The notes under the pieces are model-generated. The model made no database searches. It was not told the DNA's origin and saw only the letters and a program-made list of their open reading frames with translations. Below, one piece after another: positions 1-9,430 of a stretch of 37,110 nucleotides of DNA; within the stretch, counting starts at the first letter, position 1; each line of letters opens with the position of its first letter. The position numbers were made by a program, and so were the translations under genes. Location: assembly GCA_049642385.1 (NCBI GenBank), contig JBAROU010000155.1:1-37110 (forward strand), read 5' to 3'. Source of the stretch: JBAROU01 sp049642385. GTDB taxonomy: Bacteria > Chloroflexota > Dehalococcoidia > DSTF01 > RBG-16-68-14.

Positions 1-1
1 T

Positions 2-511
2 GTGGTCCTCCTGTGGGTCATAGAGATGACACGGATGATGAGGTGCGGAAACTATCTGCAGTTCATCGAAGACAAGATAAACGACGAACTCGAAGGCCCA
101 GTCGTAACGTGGGAAAACTGGCTCCGTCGCGGAACAGAGCACGACCTAAGGAGGAACCCACTCCGTGAAATTGCAGGGTTTCTAGGCCTGCGGCCGGACA
201 CCCACCGGCTACATCATAATGCTCAACTGTTTTTAGTCATCGGTTTGCTGGCGACATCGCTAACTGTTTCGTGGTACTTGCCCTTCGTTGACAATGACAC
301 CACCGCGACGCAGCCCGGGCATACTGGTCTCCAGCTACCTTTCTCGCCATTCATTCTTGCAAGCATATACACCGCCCTCTTGGTCATGTCGTCCGTATGG
401 GTTTCGCGTGTGATCTTTCACGGCGCTCAGGATCGCCCCACGTTCTTGGAGTGGGAAAAAGGATACAGCTCCGAGTTCGTGGCACAGCAACGGGAAGCCA
501 ACCAGACGTAG
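2..511 (+). CDS. Hypothetical membrane protein, 5' end cut by window
   Basis: I do not recognise this protein. The frame is open from the window edge, so the GTG at base 2 may be an internal Val and the real start may lie upstream. About 169 residues are visible. There is a hydrophilic N-terminal part of about 70 residues, then two likely membrane segments (around residues 74-95, containing LFLVIGLLATSLTVSWYL, and 116-138, containing ILASIYTALLVMSSVWV), and a short hydrophilic tail. Base composition is visibly less GC-rich than in the neighbouring genes, with many A/T third positions, which could mean recent transfer. It converges on groEL, and the two share the hairpin at 531-562. Confidence 0.5.
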   Translation: MVLLWVIEMTRMMRCGNYLQFIEDKINDELEGPVVTWENWLRRGTEHDLRRNPLREIAGFLGLRPDTHRLHHNAQLFLVIGLLATSLTVSWYLPFVDNDTTATQPGHTGLQLPFSPFILASIYTALLVMSSVWVSRVIFHGAQDRPTFLEWEKGYSSEFVAQQREANQT

Positions 512-530
512 CGGATACGACCGGCTAGAG

Positions 531-562
531 ACAAAACAGGCCGGGCTGTGGCCCGACCTGTT
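531..562 (-). terminator. Rho-independent terminator of groEL
   Basis: A 12-bp stem (535-546 with 551-562, one G-U pair on the minus strand) closes a 4-base loop. On the minus strand it is followed by TTTTGT. It lies about 20 bases past the groEL stop codon. The plus-strand side has no T run, so it mainly serves groEL. Confidence 0.8.
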
Positions 563-580
563 CGTATGCTCGTCGTAGGG

Positions 581-2206
581 TTAGTACATCGGCGGGCCAC
601 CCGGCGGCATGCCGGGCATTCCACCACCACCATTTTTGTCAGGCATCTCTGTTACCAGGCAGTTCGTTGTGAGCACCAGGCCGGCGATGCTGACGGCGTT
701 CTCGAGCGCCGCGCGGGTCACCTTGAGCGGGTCGATGATGCCCTTCTTTTGCATATCGCCGAACTCATCCAGGAAGGCATCGTAGCCCTCGCCCTTCTTC
801 ATTTGCTTCACTTCCTGGACGATCACCGAGCCGTCCTTGCCCGCGTTCGCAGCGATGCGGCGCAGCGGCTCCTCCAACGCCCTGCGCAAGATCCTCGCGC
901 CGGTGCCTTCGTCGTCCTCCAGCTTCAGCTTGTCGAGCGCGGGAAGCGCGTTGATGTACGCCACGCCACCGCCCGAAACGATGCCCGCCTCGACGGCCGC
1001 GCGCGTCGCGGAAAGCGCGTCCTCAACGCGGTGCTTCTTCTCCTTGAGCTCGACCTCGGTCGCGGCGCCTACTTTGATCACGGCGACGCTGCCGGCGATC
1101 TTGCCGAGCCGCTCCTGCAGCTTCTCGCGGTCCCAGTCCGACGTCGTCGTCTCCAGCGCGTTCTTGATCTGCGTCACACGGCCGTCGATAGCCGCCTTCT
1201 TGCCCTTGCCCTCGATAATCGTCGTCTCTTCCTTCGCAACGATGATCCGGCGCGCGCGACCAAGATCGGCCACCTGCACCGACTCCAGCGCGCGGCCCAG
1301 CTCATCGCTGATCACCGTTGCGCCGGTCAGCGCCGCGAGGTCGCCCAGGTTTTCCTTACGCCGGTCGCCGAAGCCGGGCGCCTTCACCGCGACGCAGTTG
1401 ATCGTGCCGCGCAGCTTGTTCACCGCCAGCGTCGCGAGCGCCTCGCCGTCGCAATCGTCGCAGATGATCAGCAGGTTTTTGCTCACTTGAAGCAGACGCT
1501 CCAGCCAGGGCAGGATGTCATTGACAGCGGAGAGCTTCTTGTCTGTGATGAAAATGTACGGGTCATCGACGTCCGACTCCATCTTCTCGGAGTTGGTGAC
1601 GAAGTAGGGGCTAATATAGCCGCGGTCAAACGCCATTCCCTCGACGTACTCGGTCTCGGTCTGGATCCCCTTCGATTCTTCGACGGTGATCACGCCGTCC
1701 TTGCCGACCTTCTCCATCACCTCGCCGATCAGCGCGCCAATCTCCGGATCGGCGGCCGAGATCGATGCAACTTGCGCCATCTGCTCGCGCGTCGTGACCT
1801 TGGTGGCGTCCTTCTGGAGCTGCTCGATCACGGCCTCCGCGCTCTTCTCGATGCCACGCTTGAGCGCCATCGGGTTTGCGCCCGCCGCGACGTTCTTCAG
1901 CCCTTCGTGTACGATCGCCTGACCGAGCACGGTCGCCGTCGTCGTACCGTCACCAGCGACATCGTTCGTCTTCGAAGCGATCTCCTTGGCGAGCTGCGCG
2001 CCGACGTTGATGAACGGGTCCTCGATATCGATGTCCTTAGCGATAGTGACGCCATCGTTCGTAATGCTGGGCGCGCCGAACTTCTTCTCCAGCACCACGT
2101 TCCGGCCCTTCGGCCCGAGCGTGATCTTCACGGCGTCGGCCAGCGCGTCCACACCCTCCACCAACGCGCGTCGGGCCTCATCGTCAAATATCAGTTGCTT
2201 TGCCAT
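581..2206 (-). CDS. groL: Chaperonin GroEL (Hsp60)
   Basis: ATP-driven 60-kDa chaperonin that folds proteins inside a double heptameric ring with GroES. The 541 residues match the usual family length. The start MAKQLIFDDEAR fits the family and is preceded by AAAGGTGG. The ATP-site motif GDGTTTATVL is at about 85-94 (Asp86 equals E. coli Asp87), and the tail is Gly/Met/Pro-rich (GGGGMPGMPPGG), as in other GroELs. The frame stays open upstream of the chosen start, but that part covers the CIRCE and promoter and is not coding. No groES lies next to it, so GroES must be encoded elsewhere. Expression should be heat-inducible through HrcA at the CIRCE element. Confidence 0.98.
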   Translation of the reverse strand: MAKQLIFDDEARRALVEGVDALADAVKITLGPKGRNVVLEKKFGAPSITNDGVTIAKDIDIEDPFINVGAQLAKEIASKTNDVAGDGTTTATVLGQAIVHEGLKNVAAGANPMALKRGIEKSAEAVIEQLQKDATKVTTREQMAQVASISAADPEIGALIGEVMEKVGKDGVITVEESKGIQTETEYVEGMAFDRGYISPYFVTNSEKMESDVDDPYIFITDKKLSAVNDILPWLERLLQVSKNLLIICDDCDGEALATLAVNKLRGTINCVAVKAPGFGDRRKENLGDLAALTGATVISDELGRALESVQVADLGRARRIIVAKEETTIIEGKGKKAAIDGRVTQIKNALETTTSDWDREKLQERLGKIAGSVAVIKVGAATEVELKEKKHRVEDALSATRAAVEAGIVSGGGVAYINALPALDKLKLEDDEGTGARILRRALEEPLRRIAANAGKDGSVIVQEVKQMKKGEGYDAFLDEFGDMQKKGIIDPLKVTRAALENAVSIAGLVLTTNCLVTEMPDKNGGGGMPGMPPGGPPMY

Positions 2207-2229
2207 TCTGTACCACCTTTGAGCGGGAT

Positions 2230-2256
2230 TTAGCACTCGCGACACGCGAGTGCTAA
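2230..2256 (-). promoter_or_regulatory. CIRCE operator (HrcA binding site)
   Basis: TTAGCACTC, 9 bases, then GAGTGCTAA: a perfect match to the CIRCE consensus inverted repeat. It sits 24 bases upstream of the groEL start and overlaps the predicted transcription start. This is the textbook arrangement for repression by HrcA with GroEL feedback. Confidence 0.97.
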
Positions 2257-2260
2257 GACT

Positions 2261-2289
2261 TATGTACCCTAACCAGCGCCTCCAAGCAA
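2261..2289 (-). promoter_or_regulatory. groEL sigma-70 promoter
   Basis: On the minus strand TTGCTT (2284-2289), 17 bases, TACATA (2261-2266). The predicted start of transcription falls at the upstream edge of the CIRCE element, which supports the assignment. Confidence 0.65.
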
Positions 2290-2409
2290 GGCCCCGACCG
2301 AGGGAAGCACCCAACCGCCGCCGTGCCGCCCAAAACGCGACCCGAACCGTGCGCATCCGCAGGCAAGCTCGCCCTCAAACTCGGACGCGGATCGCGCCGG
2401 CCCGCTGGT

Positions 2410-3246
2410 TCAGGCGCTGGCTGAGGGGGAAGGCGGCGCATCGAGGAGCACGCCGCGCGGCCTGAGGCGCTTCATCAGGCTAGGGAACGCCTCGGGGTCG
2501 ACGCGCAAGATGGCGGCGTAACGGCGCGCGTTCTGGAGGCAGCGCTCCTCGCCGGTGCGGCGATAGCTGTTGAAGTTGTCCAGCATCTTGTCCGCGATGA
2601 GCCCCATGTCGAAGCCCATGATGTAGCGCTCGCTCACCTCATTCAGCGTTTCGACATAGATCTCGAAGTATGCTGCCAGCTTGTTCAACAACACACGTTG
2701 TTCTGTCTCCTCGGCTAGCTCGTGCTGCGACGCCAGCTGATAGCAGCGCCTGCCGGTACTCACGTAGTAGCTCCGGTCGACGAACGCCACCCGTGGCATT
2801 CGCGTGCCACCCCGCCGCCGGCGCAGCGCGCGCGGGAAGATGCCGGTGACGAAGAGCGAGTTGTCGCCGTACCTGCGATACGCCTCGAACAGGTTCTGGA
2901 ACTGCGCGCGTTGCTGCGTCTCGCGCAACAGGTCCGAGAAGTAGGACAAGCTGAGCTTGCCGCCGTGAGCGATCGGAAAGAGCTCGCTCGTGTAGAGGTA
3001 GTTCTCCAGCAAACGGCCCAGGTAGTCGATCACGCGCGCGTCGCTGCCGTGCCGCTCCACGTACAGCACTTTGATCACGAACAGGTCGAACAGGGTGCGC
3101 GTAGGAACGACGGTGATCTCGCCGATGTCGTCGTAGAATGCGCCGATAAGCTCATCGACACGCCCGGCAAAGGCGCGGTCGGCGACGTTCGCGCCATCGT
3201 GCGCCTCAATGACCTGCTTCAGCTCTTGGACCGCAGGTTCCAGCAT
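2410..3246 (-). CDS. Conserved-looking protein of unknown function
   Basis: I do not recognise this 278-residue protein. It is soluble, with no signal peptide or membrane segment, and reads as mostly helical. It is rich in Arg, Leu, Tyr and Phe, with a basic patch ALRRRRGGTRMPR near residue 140 and a low-complexity tail (PPSPSASA). The start ATG has a good Shine-Dalgarno (GGAGGAG, 6 bases upstream). Codon use matches the neighbours, so it is a real resident gene. It lies 55 bases downstream of citrate synthase on the same strand and may be cotranscribed with it. It ends about 120 bases before the groEL promoter. Confidence 0.8.
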   Translation of the reverse strand: MLEPAVQELKQVIEAHDGANVADRAFAGRVDELIGAFYDDIGEITVVPTRTLFDLFVIKVLYVERHGSDARVIDYLGRLLENYLYTSELFPIAHGGKLSLSYFSDLLRETQQRAQFQNLFEAYRRYGDNSLFVTGIFPRALRRRRGGTRMPRVAFVDRSYYVSTGRRCYQLASQHELAEETEQRVLLNKLAAYFEIYVETLNEVSERYIMGFDMGLIADKMLDNFNSYRRTGEERCLQNARRYAAILRVDPEAFPSLMKRLRPRGVLLDAPPSPSASA

Positions 3247-3301
3247 CTGCGCTCCTCCCGTGAAGAAACGATCCCGCAGGTCAGATCATATCACGAAGGG
3301 G

Positions 3302-4615
<1,314 letters not shown>

Positions 4616-4752
4616 TGCTGCCTCCTTTTCGGGCGACGGGTTCGGGTGTCGCCCCTTCGACGAGGTATCGTCGCTATCAATAGATCACAACAGCTTATTC
4701 TATAGTCTACAGCGTCGCAGGTGATAACGCCCGCCTTCCTGGCACACAAACG

Positions 4753-4782
4753 CGAAGCCGGACGGTCGCCCGTCCGGCTTCG
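4753..4782 (-). terminator. Terminator after FBP aldolase/phosphatase
   Basis: Perfect 13-bp GC-rich stem (4753-4765 with 4770-4782) with a TCGC loop, 27 bases past the stop codon at 4810. On the minus strand it is followed by a weak T tract (TTTGTG). Confidence 0.75.
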
Positions 4783-4809
4783 ATTCGTTCCTTGTCCTGT
4801 CGCCCGACG

Positions 4810-5904
4810 TTAGTCGATCGGCTCCCAGCGGCTCGAGAGCTTCTTCGCCACCGCGGGCATCGTGGTGTACTCCATCTCCTCCAGCGGCAGGCGGTGCGGC
4901 TCCCACGGCCCGTGCCGCCGCAAGTAGTCGGCGACGAGGCTGGCCTGGTGGCGCGCATCATCGAACGCCGGGTCGTCGAACATGTCGCGCGGGCCGACGA
5001 GATGGCCGTTCGCCACCTGGAACCCGAGGCAGGCGACGCGCGGTGGGCCATCGAAGCGCGATGGGTTGGCGTCCTTCACGGCGCAGGGCATCCACGGCCC
5101 GTTGTGCGAGCCGCGCATCCAGCCCTCGACGATCGCGGGGAACGCGAACGGCTCCAGCACTTCGCCCACCGCCGGGAAGACGCCCTGGCAGCGGACGACG
5201 CAGGTCGGGTCGTCTTTGCCCACGTAGCGGCCCGCGATCAGCGCCAGCTTGTCGGTGCTCGACACCGCGCCGACCTCGCCGGTGTTACGGCTGTACACGG
5301 CCTTCACCGCGTAGCGTGACGGCGAGCCAAGGAAGACGAGTGCATCGTAGATCTCCTCCGGCAACTGGAAGTTAATCTTCTGGTGGTTGATCACGTCATG
5401 CACCTCGAAGGTGAAGCCTTCGTGCAGGGGCTCCGCAATCACCAGACCTATCGTGTTGAACGGGTCGCCGAACATCTTGTACAGCGGCAGGTTGAACGAA
5501 CCCGCCGACGTCTTGTCGCCCATGAAGACCAGAATCGGCTCCGACGTGCGCTCGTCGATTTCCATCTCCGCCGAGCCCGGGCCCATGCCGCGGATGTTGC
5601 CCGAAAACGCGTCCGACAGCAGGTCCTGACCAGCGCCGTATAGCTTCAGCCTCTTCGCGACTTCGGTTCCGGCAAGGAATGTGTCCCAGGCAAGTTTGTG
5701 CACGCTTTCGTCGTTGACGCCGCGCTCGTGCGTCATGATCAGAAAGAGGTCGTCGCCGCAATGCGCTGCGTGGAAGTCGATGAGCGTGCCGGCTTGCTTC
5801 GCTTTCGAAAGGTGGTTCTCGCCCTCCGCCAAGACTTCTGGATGCATCGATGAGTGCCCGACATAGCCTCCCACGTCGGCCTTGATCACGGAAATGGTGA
5901 GCAT
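4810..5904 (-). CDS. fbp: Bifunctional fructose-1,6-bisphosphate aldolase/phosphatase (archaeal type, class V FBPase)
   Basis: Joins DHAP and glyceraldehyde-3-P and then dephosphorylates the product to fructose-6-P, a one-way gluconeogenic enzyme. It has 364 residues from MLTISVIKADVGGYVGHSS, the usual N-terminus of the family. The start has GGGAGG 5 bases upstream; an in-frame ATG at 5940 is less likely. Key residues are present: Tyr227 and the Schiff-base Lys230 followed by two Asp in GRYVGKDDP (family numbering Tyr229/Lys232), and a C-terminal Tyr346 (family Tyr348). Acidic metal ligands lie in the N-terminal part. The family is typical of archaea and a few deep-branching bacteria. It has its own promoter (5995-6023) and terminator, so it is a single-gene unit. 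Confidence 0.95.
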   Translation of the reverse strand: MLTISVIKADVGGYVGHSSMHPEVLAEGENHLSKAKQAGTLIDFHAAHCGDDLFLIMTHERGVNDESVHKLAWDTFLAGTEVAKRLKLYGAGQDLLSDAFSGNIRGMGPGSAEMEIDERTSEPILVFMGDKTSAGSFNLPLYKMFGDPFNTIGLVIAEPLHEGFTFEVHDVINHQKINFQLPEEIYDALVFLGSPSRYAVKAVYSRNTGEVGAVSSTDKLALIAGRYVGKDDPTCVVRCQGVFPAVGEVLEPFAFPAIVEGWMRGSHNGPWMPCAVKDANPSRFDGPPRVACLGFQVANGHLVGPRDMFDDPAFDDARHQASLVADYLRRHGPWEPHRLPLEEMEYTTMPAVAKKLSSRWEPID

Positions 5905-5994
5905 ACTCGCCTCCCTACGGTGCGATTCCGCAGCGACCAACGTCCGGCGGGATCGGATAGTGAAACGCCATTTGTGGGACTGTGATTCTCAGAG

Positions 5995-6023
5995 ATCGTA
6001 GCAACGGCCCCGAGAAGAGTCAA
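5995..6023 (-). promoter_or_regulatory. Sigma-70 promoter of FBP aldolase/phosphatase
   Basis: Minus strand TTGACT (6018-6023), exactly 17 bases, TACGAT (5995-6000). It predicts a leader of about 85 bases before the ATG at 5904. The rest of the 5905-6129 gap shows nothing else I can name. Confidence 0.65.
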
Positions 6024-6129
6024 GGCGAACCAGGGAACAGCAAGTATGGCAGTATGGATGTTTCTATGCAAACTTGTGTCTACGCAAGCGCCCACGCCTC
6101 GGTCTCACTCAGTCGATAGTATGGGGCTG

Positions 6130-6657
6130 CTATTGCTCGCGCTGTTGAATATACAGCAGCAACGCCGCCACAGTCTTCGAGTCGACGATCTCGCCGTTCG
6201 CCACGAGGCGCAAGGCCTCGTCAAGCAGCATCGCTTCCAACTCGATCGTATCTTCCTCGCCTTCGAGCTGGCTCTCAATTAACTGCGTCGCCAGAAACAC
6301 GTACTGGTACTCAGTACAGTAGCCCGGCGCAAGATAAAACCCGCCTAAGCGATCGAGGCGCCCTGGCTTGTAGCCGGCCTCCTCCTGCAGCTCGCGCTCG
6401 GCACACACTTCAGGCGTCTCAGCCTGATCGAGCGTTCCCGCCGGCAGCTCAAGCAAATCGCGTCCCACCGGATGCCGGTACTGGCGCACGAACAGTAGCC
6501 GGTCGCTCGCATCGATCGCGACGATCGACACGCCACCGGGATGCTCGATGACCTCCGCGCGACTTTCGCTTCCGCTCGGGAAGCGCAGTTGGTCCGCGCG
6601 CAGGTGCAGCCAGCCGTCGTGCAGACGTTCGGTCGCGATAACTTCCGGGTGGGGAAT
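6130..6657 (-). CDS. Nudix hydrolase, ADP-ribose pyrophosphatase-like; 5' end disrupted
   Basis: Probably cleaves ADP-ribose or a related nucleoside diphosphate sugar. The Nudix box GX5EX7REUXEEXGU is complete (RELQEEAGY), preceded by the ELPAG motif. The family's N-terminal strand region (VIATERLHDGWLHL and the following IEHPGGVSIVAI) is encoded well upstream of the first in-frame GTG at 6531, so that GTG is not the real start. Reading back, the frame meets ATT (6655-6657), then TAA (6661-6663), then GTG (6676-6678). This GTG overlaps the nadK stop as GTGA and has GAGGAG 5 bases upstream. The natural start is therefore probably 6678, with TAA at codon 6 as a mutation or sequence error; otherwise ATT is used. 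It is the last gene of the tlyA-nadK-nudix operon. Confidence 0.8.
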   Translation of the reverse strand: MPHPEVIATERLHDGWLHLRADQLRFPSGSESRAEVIEHPGGVSIVAIDASDRLLFVRQYRHPVGRDLLELPAGTLDQAETPEVCAERELQEEAGYKPGRLDRLGGFYLAPGYCTEYQYVFLATQLIESQLEGEEDTIELEAMLLDEALRLVANGEIVDSKTVAALLLYIQQREQ

Positions 6658-6674
6658 GGATTACGACGGGTCGC

Positions 6675-7574
6675 TCACGCCGGCTCCTCGTCGCCCGGCG
6701 ATATGCGTGACCCGGCACCACCTTCGCGCAACCAGTTCACGCTGCGCGCGAGGCGCGTGTAGAAGTCGGTCGGTGGGCTCAAGCGCAGGAAGCGCGCGCG
6801 ATGCGGGCTGAGCACAACGCGCAGCGTCTCGCCCGACGAAAGATCGAGGTCGCGCTCGCCGTCCACGCTCACCATCGCCTGCTGCTTCGCCGCCAGACGC
6901 ACTTCGATCAACGAGCCGGGCGGAAGAATGACGGAGTTTCGCGACGCCAGGTGCGGGGCGACCGGCGTAAGCACGATATCGCGCGACTCCGGCGGCAGGA
7001 TCGGCCCACCCACCGAGAGCGAGTAGGCCGTGCTCCCCGTGGCCGTGGCCACGATCACGCCATCCGCGCGGAAGTCCGCCAGCAACGAACCGTCCACCTG
7101 CACCGAAACCTGCATCGTGCGCCCCAGCGCCACGCGCCCAATGACGACGTCGTTCAACGCGTCGTGGTGCGCTGGCGTTTTATCGCTATCGTCCGCCGCC
7201 GCCGCGACGATCTCGGCGTGCAGCATCGCCCGCTCCTCCACGCGGCCCGATCCACCTAGAATGTCGCCGACGCGTTCCAGCGCGCCCTTCGGGTCAAGCT
7301 CAGTGAGAAAGCCCAGCCGCCCCATATTCACGCCGAAGAGCAGCGTTTCGTGCGGGACGACAGCGCGCGCGGCGCGCAGCACCGTGCCGTCGCCACCCAC
7401 GCAGAACAGTAGGTCCGTGCCGGGCACGTGCTTGCGCGTCGCCTCTTCGTCCCATGCGGACGCGATCCACGTTTCCGATACGTGCGGCGCTACGGCGTCG
7501 CGCAGCTGCTCCGCGGTGCGCAGTCCCAGCTCCGCAGCGAGCTTCGGGTGATAGCAGCAGCCGACCTTGTTCAT
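6675..7574 (-). CDS. nadK: NAD kinase
   Basis: Phosphorylates NAD to NADP with ATP or polyphosphate. It has 299 residues. The diagnostic GGDGT motif is at 60-64, followed by NMGRLGFLTE. The ALND segment (usually ALNE) and the long glycine-rich DGVIVATATGSTAYS stretch, which binds NAD, are also present. The start at ATG 7574 overlaps the tlyA stop as ATGA. An in-frame GTG at 7595 is the alternative and would add seven residues. It ends inside the GTGA overlap with the Nudix gene. The tlyA-nadK order is common in bacteria. Confidence 0.95.
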   Translation of the reverse strand: MNKVGCCYHPKLAAELGLRTAEQLRDAVAPHVSETWIASAWDEEATRKHVPGTDLLFCVGGDGTVLRAARAVVPHETLLFGVNMGRLGFLTELDPKGALERVGDILGGSGRVEERAMLHAEIVAAAADDSDKTPAHHDALNDVVIGRVALGRTMQVSVQVDGSLLADFRADGVIVATATGSTAYSLSVGGPILPPESRDIVLTPVAPHLASRNSVILPPGSLIEVRLAAKQQAMVSVDGERDLDLSSGETLRVVLSPHRARFLRLSPPTDFYTRLARSVNWLREGGAGSRISPGDEEPA

Positions 7575-8314
7575 ATCGCTTGCGGCGTCCTCCACAGAAC
7601 GAAGAACTCCTTGTTGCCCGCCGGTCCGCGCAGTGGCGATGTCGTCAGCCCGCCGAAGCGCAGCCCCCGCTCGTTCGCCCAGGCAACGATGCGCCCGATC
7701 ACCGCTGCGTGCGTCTGCGCGTCCTTCACCACTCCTCCCCTACGCACTTCGCTGCGCCGCGCCTGGAACTGCGGCTTCACCAGCGCGACGATCACCCCAC
7801 CTGGCTTGATCAGCCGCACAGCGTTCGGCAGCACCAGCTCCAGCCCGATGAACGCGACATCTATGGTCGCCAGGTCCGGCGTTTCGCTCCCTTTCGGTAA
7901 CGCGTCCAGCTCGCGGATGTTCGTTCGTTCTAGCACCACGACGCGGGCGTCCTGGCGCAGGTTGTAGTCGAACTGACCGTATCCTACATCAACCGCGTAG
8001 ACACACGCTGCCCCGTGCTGGAGCAGGCAGTCGCTGAATCCCCCGGTCGACGCGCCCACATCCAACGCCACGCGGCTGCGCACATCGATCGCGAACGTCT
8101 CGAGCGCGTGCTCCAGCTTGTCGCCGCCGCGGCTCACATAGCGATCCCGGCGGGCCAATTCGACGCAGGCGTCCTCGGGCACCGGCGCGGCCGGGCGGAT
8201 CACCGGCTGGCTGTTCACCAGCACGGCGCCTGCCAGGATCGCCACGCGAGCTTTCTCCGCACTCTGAGCGAGCCCGCGCCGCACCACCAGAGTGTCCAAG
8301 CGCTGCTTCGTCAT
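7571..8314 (-). CDS. tlyA: TlyA-family 16S/23S rRNA (cytidine-2'-O)-methyltransferase
   Basis: Methylates ribose 2'-OH of rRNA cytidines with SAM; historically annotated as hemolysin A. It has 247 residues from MTKQRLDTLVVRRGLAQS. An N-terminal S4 RNA-binding domain covers about 1-60, followed by the hallmark SRGGDKLEHAL and a FtsJ-like Rossmann domain with SAM motif DVGASTGGFSD (85-95) and a KPQFQ motif. A second ATG at 8326 is possible. The AGGAGG sequence sits 1 base from the 8326 ATG and 13 bases from the 8314 ATG, so the exact start is uncertain. It heads the operon with nadK and diverges from the GNAT gene across about 90 bases. Confidence 0.93.
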   Translation of the reverse strand: MTKQRLDTLVVRRGLAQSAEKARVAILAGAVLVNSQPVIRPAAPVPEDACVELARRDRYVSRGGDKLEHALETFAIDVRSRVALDVGASTGGFSDCLLQHGAACVYAVDVGYGQFDYNLRQDARVVVLERTNIRELDALPKGSETPDLATIDVAFIGLELVLPNAVRLIKPGGVIVALVKPQFQARRSEVRRGGVVKDAQTHAAVIGRIVAWANERGLRFGGLTTSPLRGPAGNKEFFVLWRTPQAI

Positions 8315-8408
8315 GTCTGGCAGCATACCTCCTACTCCCGCATAACGTTCGATGGCGTTAGAATCTGGGCCTGACCGCATCTCGCACCTCTACCAGAAAG
8401 GAATCACG

Positions 8409-9260
8409 ATGGCCATTGAACTGCGCGCACCCACAGCCGCCGACGCCTCCGAGCTAGGGCGCATCTGCTACGAAGCGTTCAAGGACATCTCGGAAAGCCA
8501 CGGCTTCCCGTCCGATTTCCAGAGCGTGGAGTTCGCCCAGCAAATCATCGGCCTGTTTATCCAGCAGGAGGACATCTACGCCGTCGGCGCGTTCGACGGC
8601 GGCGCGCCCAAGGGCTCAAACTTCCTCAATATGTGGGGCGACGTCGCCGGTATCGGCCCTGTCTCCGTCGATGTCTCGTCGCAAGGGCAAGGCATCGGCC
8701 GCAAGACGATGGAGGACGTGATCGCGCATGGGCGCGCCAACAACTACGACATGATCCGCCTGTGCCAGGACTCGTTCAACATGCAATCGCTCGCGCTCTA
8801 TGCGTCGCTCGGCTTCGATACGAAAGAGCCGCTCTCATACATGCACCTCGACAGTTCGCTTGCGGTCGACGGCAACGTCCGCCCGGCGACGACGGACGAC
8901 CTCGACGCGATGGACGAGCTCTGCCGCAGCATCTACCGCATCAGCCGCAAGCCGGAGTACACCGCGCTCCTGACGCTGGGCTTTCCGGCGTTCGTCGTCG
9001 ACCGCGGGCATGTCGCCGGGTACATCCTTGGAACCGTGATGGGTCACGGCGTCGCCGAGTCGGATGACGACATGCTGGCGCTACTCGCTGCCTTGGGCGC
9101 GAGCACGCCCGACTCGCACGCGCTCGTGCCGCTGCGCAACGGTGAGCTGTACCGGCGCGCGCTCGCGGCGGGCCACCGCAACACCAAAGTCATGAACCTG
9201 ATGGCGCTCGGCCCGTACGACGAACCGAAGGGCACGTACTGCGCATCGGTGATGTTCTAG
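8409..9260 (+). CDS. GNAT-family N-acetyltransferase with second GNAT-like half
   Basis: Probably transfers acetyl from acetyl-CoA to an unknown amine. It has 283 residues. The first half (about 1-146) is a full GNAT fold: an LRAPTAADASELGRI start, the core VSVDVSSQGQGIGRKTMEDVI, where QGQGIG is the acetyl-CoA loop, and SLALYASLGF. The second half (from about 155, VRPATTDDLDAMDELC) begins like another GNAT domain and ends in a YitH-like C-terminal part. AAAGGAA lies 6 bases before the ATG. A TAGAAT at 8359-8364 could be its -10 box, but the -35 is poor. It is monocistronic and divergent from tlyA. Confidence 0.88.
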   Translation: MAIELRAPTAADASELGRICYEAFKDISESHGFPSDFQSVEFAQQIIGLFIQQEDIYAVGAFDGGAPKGSNFLNMWGDVAGIGPVSVDVSSQGQGIGRKTMEDVIAHGRANNYDMIRLCQDSFNMQSLALYASLGFDTKEPLSYMHLDSSLAVDGNVRPATTDDLDAMDELCRSIYRISRKPEYTALLTLGFPAFVVDRGHVAGYILGTVMGHGVAESDDDMLALLAALGASTPDSHALVPLRNGELYRRALAAGHRNTKVMNLMALGPYDEPKGTYCASVMF

Positions 9261-9367
9261 GAAGATCTCCTTGCGACCGAGAGCTTTCGCGCGCGAGACG
9301 ATGCCGCCGGCTTCATTTTCGCGGTGCCGCTTCCCCTTCCAAGCGAGGCTCGGCTCTCATGCCAACG

Positions 9368-9397
9368 TTGACGTGAAGGTCAGGTGTTACCTAGCAT
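9368..9397 (+). promoter_or_regulatory. Putative promoter of MFS gene
   Basis: TTGACG (9368-9373), 18 bases, TAGCAT (9392-9397), upstream of the AAAGGAG at 9412-9418. The -10 is imperfect, so this is tentative. The remaining bases between 9261 and 9367 show nothing I can name. Confidence 0.4.
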
Positions 9398-9430
9398 GGG
9401 GGCACACTCGGAAAGGAGCCTCGCCTCACC

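Noticed and set aside
548..2233. Long open frame on the plus strand opposite groEL
   Set aside because: It is antisense to a full-length, unmistakable GroEL and its protein is Arg/Leu/His-rich low-complexity, as expected from reading a GC-rich gene backwards.
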